Below are positions 61,697 to 61,884 of a DNA stretch of 61,884 bases, one piece after another. Numbering within the stretch: position 1 is the stretch's first letter; each line of letters opens with the position of its first letter. The stretch spans positions 1-61,884 of the forward strand of contig OMWM01000011.1 in the NCBI GenBank assembly GCA_900314775.1, written 5' to 3'. Position numbers and translations under genes: made by a program. The notes under the pieces are model-generated. The model saw only the letters and a list, made by a program, of their open reading frames with translations, made no database searches and was not told the origin of the DNA. Source of the DNA: an uncultured Eubacteriales bacterium. GTDB taxonomy: Bacteria; Bacillota; Clostridia; Lachnospirales; Lachnospiraceae.

Positions 61697-61779
61697 GCCG
61701 GCATGTCGGAATGGCAGACGAGGCAGACTCAAAATCTGCTGCAGGCAACTGCGTGTGGGTTCAAGTCCCACTGCCGGCA
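61697..61779 (+). tRNA. tRNA-Leu (anticodon CAA)
   Basis: A class II tRNA with long variable arm. Acceptor GCCGGCA/TGCCGGC, anticodon stem GCAGA/TCTGC with loop CTCAAAA (anticodon CAA, reads TTG), T arm GTGGG/CCCAC. Discriminator A; CCA not encoded. Confidence 0.95.
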
Positions 61780-61786
61780 TTGAATA

Positions 61787-61884
61787 ATCGAGTAGGAGGG
61801 GGTGATTAGCCCCCGTCCTCTCACAGCACCGTGCGTACCGTTCGGTACACGGCGCTTTCAACAGTTTACATGCAGAGACTGGTA
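61787..61884 (-). mobile_element. Group II intron, 3' end (domains V and VI)
   Basis: Read on the minus strand, 61825-61856 folds as domain V: AGCGCCGTG pairs with CACGGTGCT, with the AGC catalytic triad at the 5' side, a small tip hairpin and a two-base bulge. Domain VI (61791-61819) has AGGA/TCCT and GGGGG/CCCCC pairing. The bulged branch-point A is at 61793, seven bases from the intron end CTCGAT at 61787. The remaining intron, including any reverse transcriptase, lies beyond the window. It is inserted eight bases after tRNA-Leu and is transcribed toward it. Confidence 0.88.

Noticed and set aside
61653..61786. tRNA-Leu as a phage or island attachment site
   Set aside because: No integrase or direct repeat of the tRNA 3' end is visible; the adjacent element is a group II intron.

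Overview
The window is a nearly gap-free block of Firmicutes core chromosome, most likely from a gut Clostridia (Lachnospiraceae-like) organism. Evidence for this is AAGGAGG-type ribosome binding sites before almost every gene, a T-box leader before pheST, an IspH–ribosomal protein S1 fusion, the order ruvA-ruvB-zapA-U32 peptidase-ftsW/rodA-PBP, the secG-rnr-smpB-ssrA cluster, scpA-scpB, Rex, and ATP-dependent PEP carboxykinase. Base composition looks close to even. The first ~430 bases are different: they are AT-rich and encode part of a NuoM-type proton-pumping NADH dehydrogenase subunit that switches in mid-codon to a patatin phospholipase, so the left edge is probably a chimeric join.

Layout from left to right. 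1-2842: chimeric edge, patatin-like hydrolase, zinc-finger-less DnaJ protein, MarR regulator. 3048-10114: pckA, then a T-box-controlled pheS-pheT-queA-SEC-C run. 10246-13062: MntP-like exporter, radical SAM enzyme and TetR regulator, the most accessory-looking part. 13147-21518: tyrA (minus), an EF-G paralogue with a degenerate G domain, a small XRE regulator, a sugar nucleotidyltransferase, pyruvate kinase and a convergent ABC-F ATPase. 21691-29105: rex, nnr, alr, a CBS/CorC protein, yebC, a truncated tyrosine recombinase and DAHP synthase. 29257-36284: lipid kinase, scpAB, RpiR regulator, HI0933 flavoprotein, cmk, ispH-rpsA. 36354-45810: orphan membrane protein, YprB-like nuclease homologue (minus), ruvAB, zapA, U32 peptidase, FtsW/RodA and a broken class B PBP. 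45902-51894: tRNA-Arg, an anchored exported protein, rluF-like, ligA, cysteine desulfurase and mnmA. 52005-58583: gap, a PGK-TIM fusion, secG, rnr, smpB, ssrA. 58718-61884: DUF6020-like membrane protein, XdhC-like protein, tRNA-Glu, tRNA-Leu, and the 3' end of a group II intron on the minus strand.

How the genes work together: glycolysis and gluconeogenesis are well represented (gap, pgk/tpi, pyk, pckA), with Rex as the NADH sensor. Translation quality control and tRNA maturation are grouped (pheST, queA, mnmA with its desulfurase, ssrA/smpB/rnr). Chromosome maintenance is spread through the window (scpAB, ruvAB, ligA, the damaged xerD-like gene).

I did not find a defence island, CRISPR array, prophage or biosynthetic cluster. 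The observations most worth checking are: an in-frame UGA inside the tmRNA tag; a strong internal start that would release free S1 from the IspH-S1 fusion; the PGK-TIM fusion; a xerD-like gene lacking its catalytic tyrosine; a PBP gene split by an out-of-frame deletion; and two paralogues with eroded active sites (EF-G-like and YprB-like). Several of these could be assembly faults, and this is stated where it applies.
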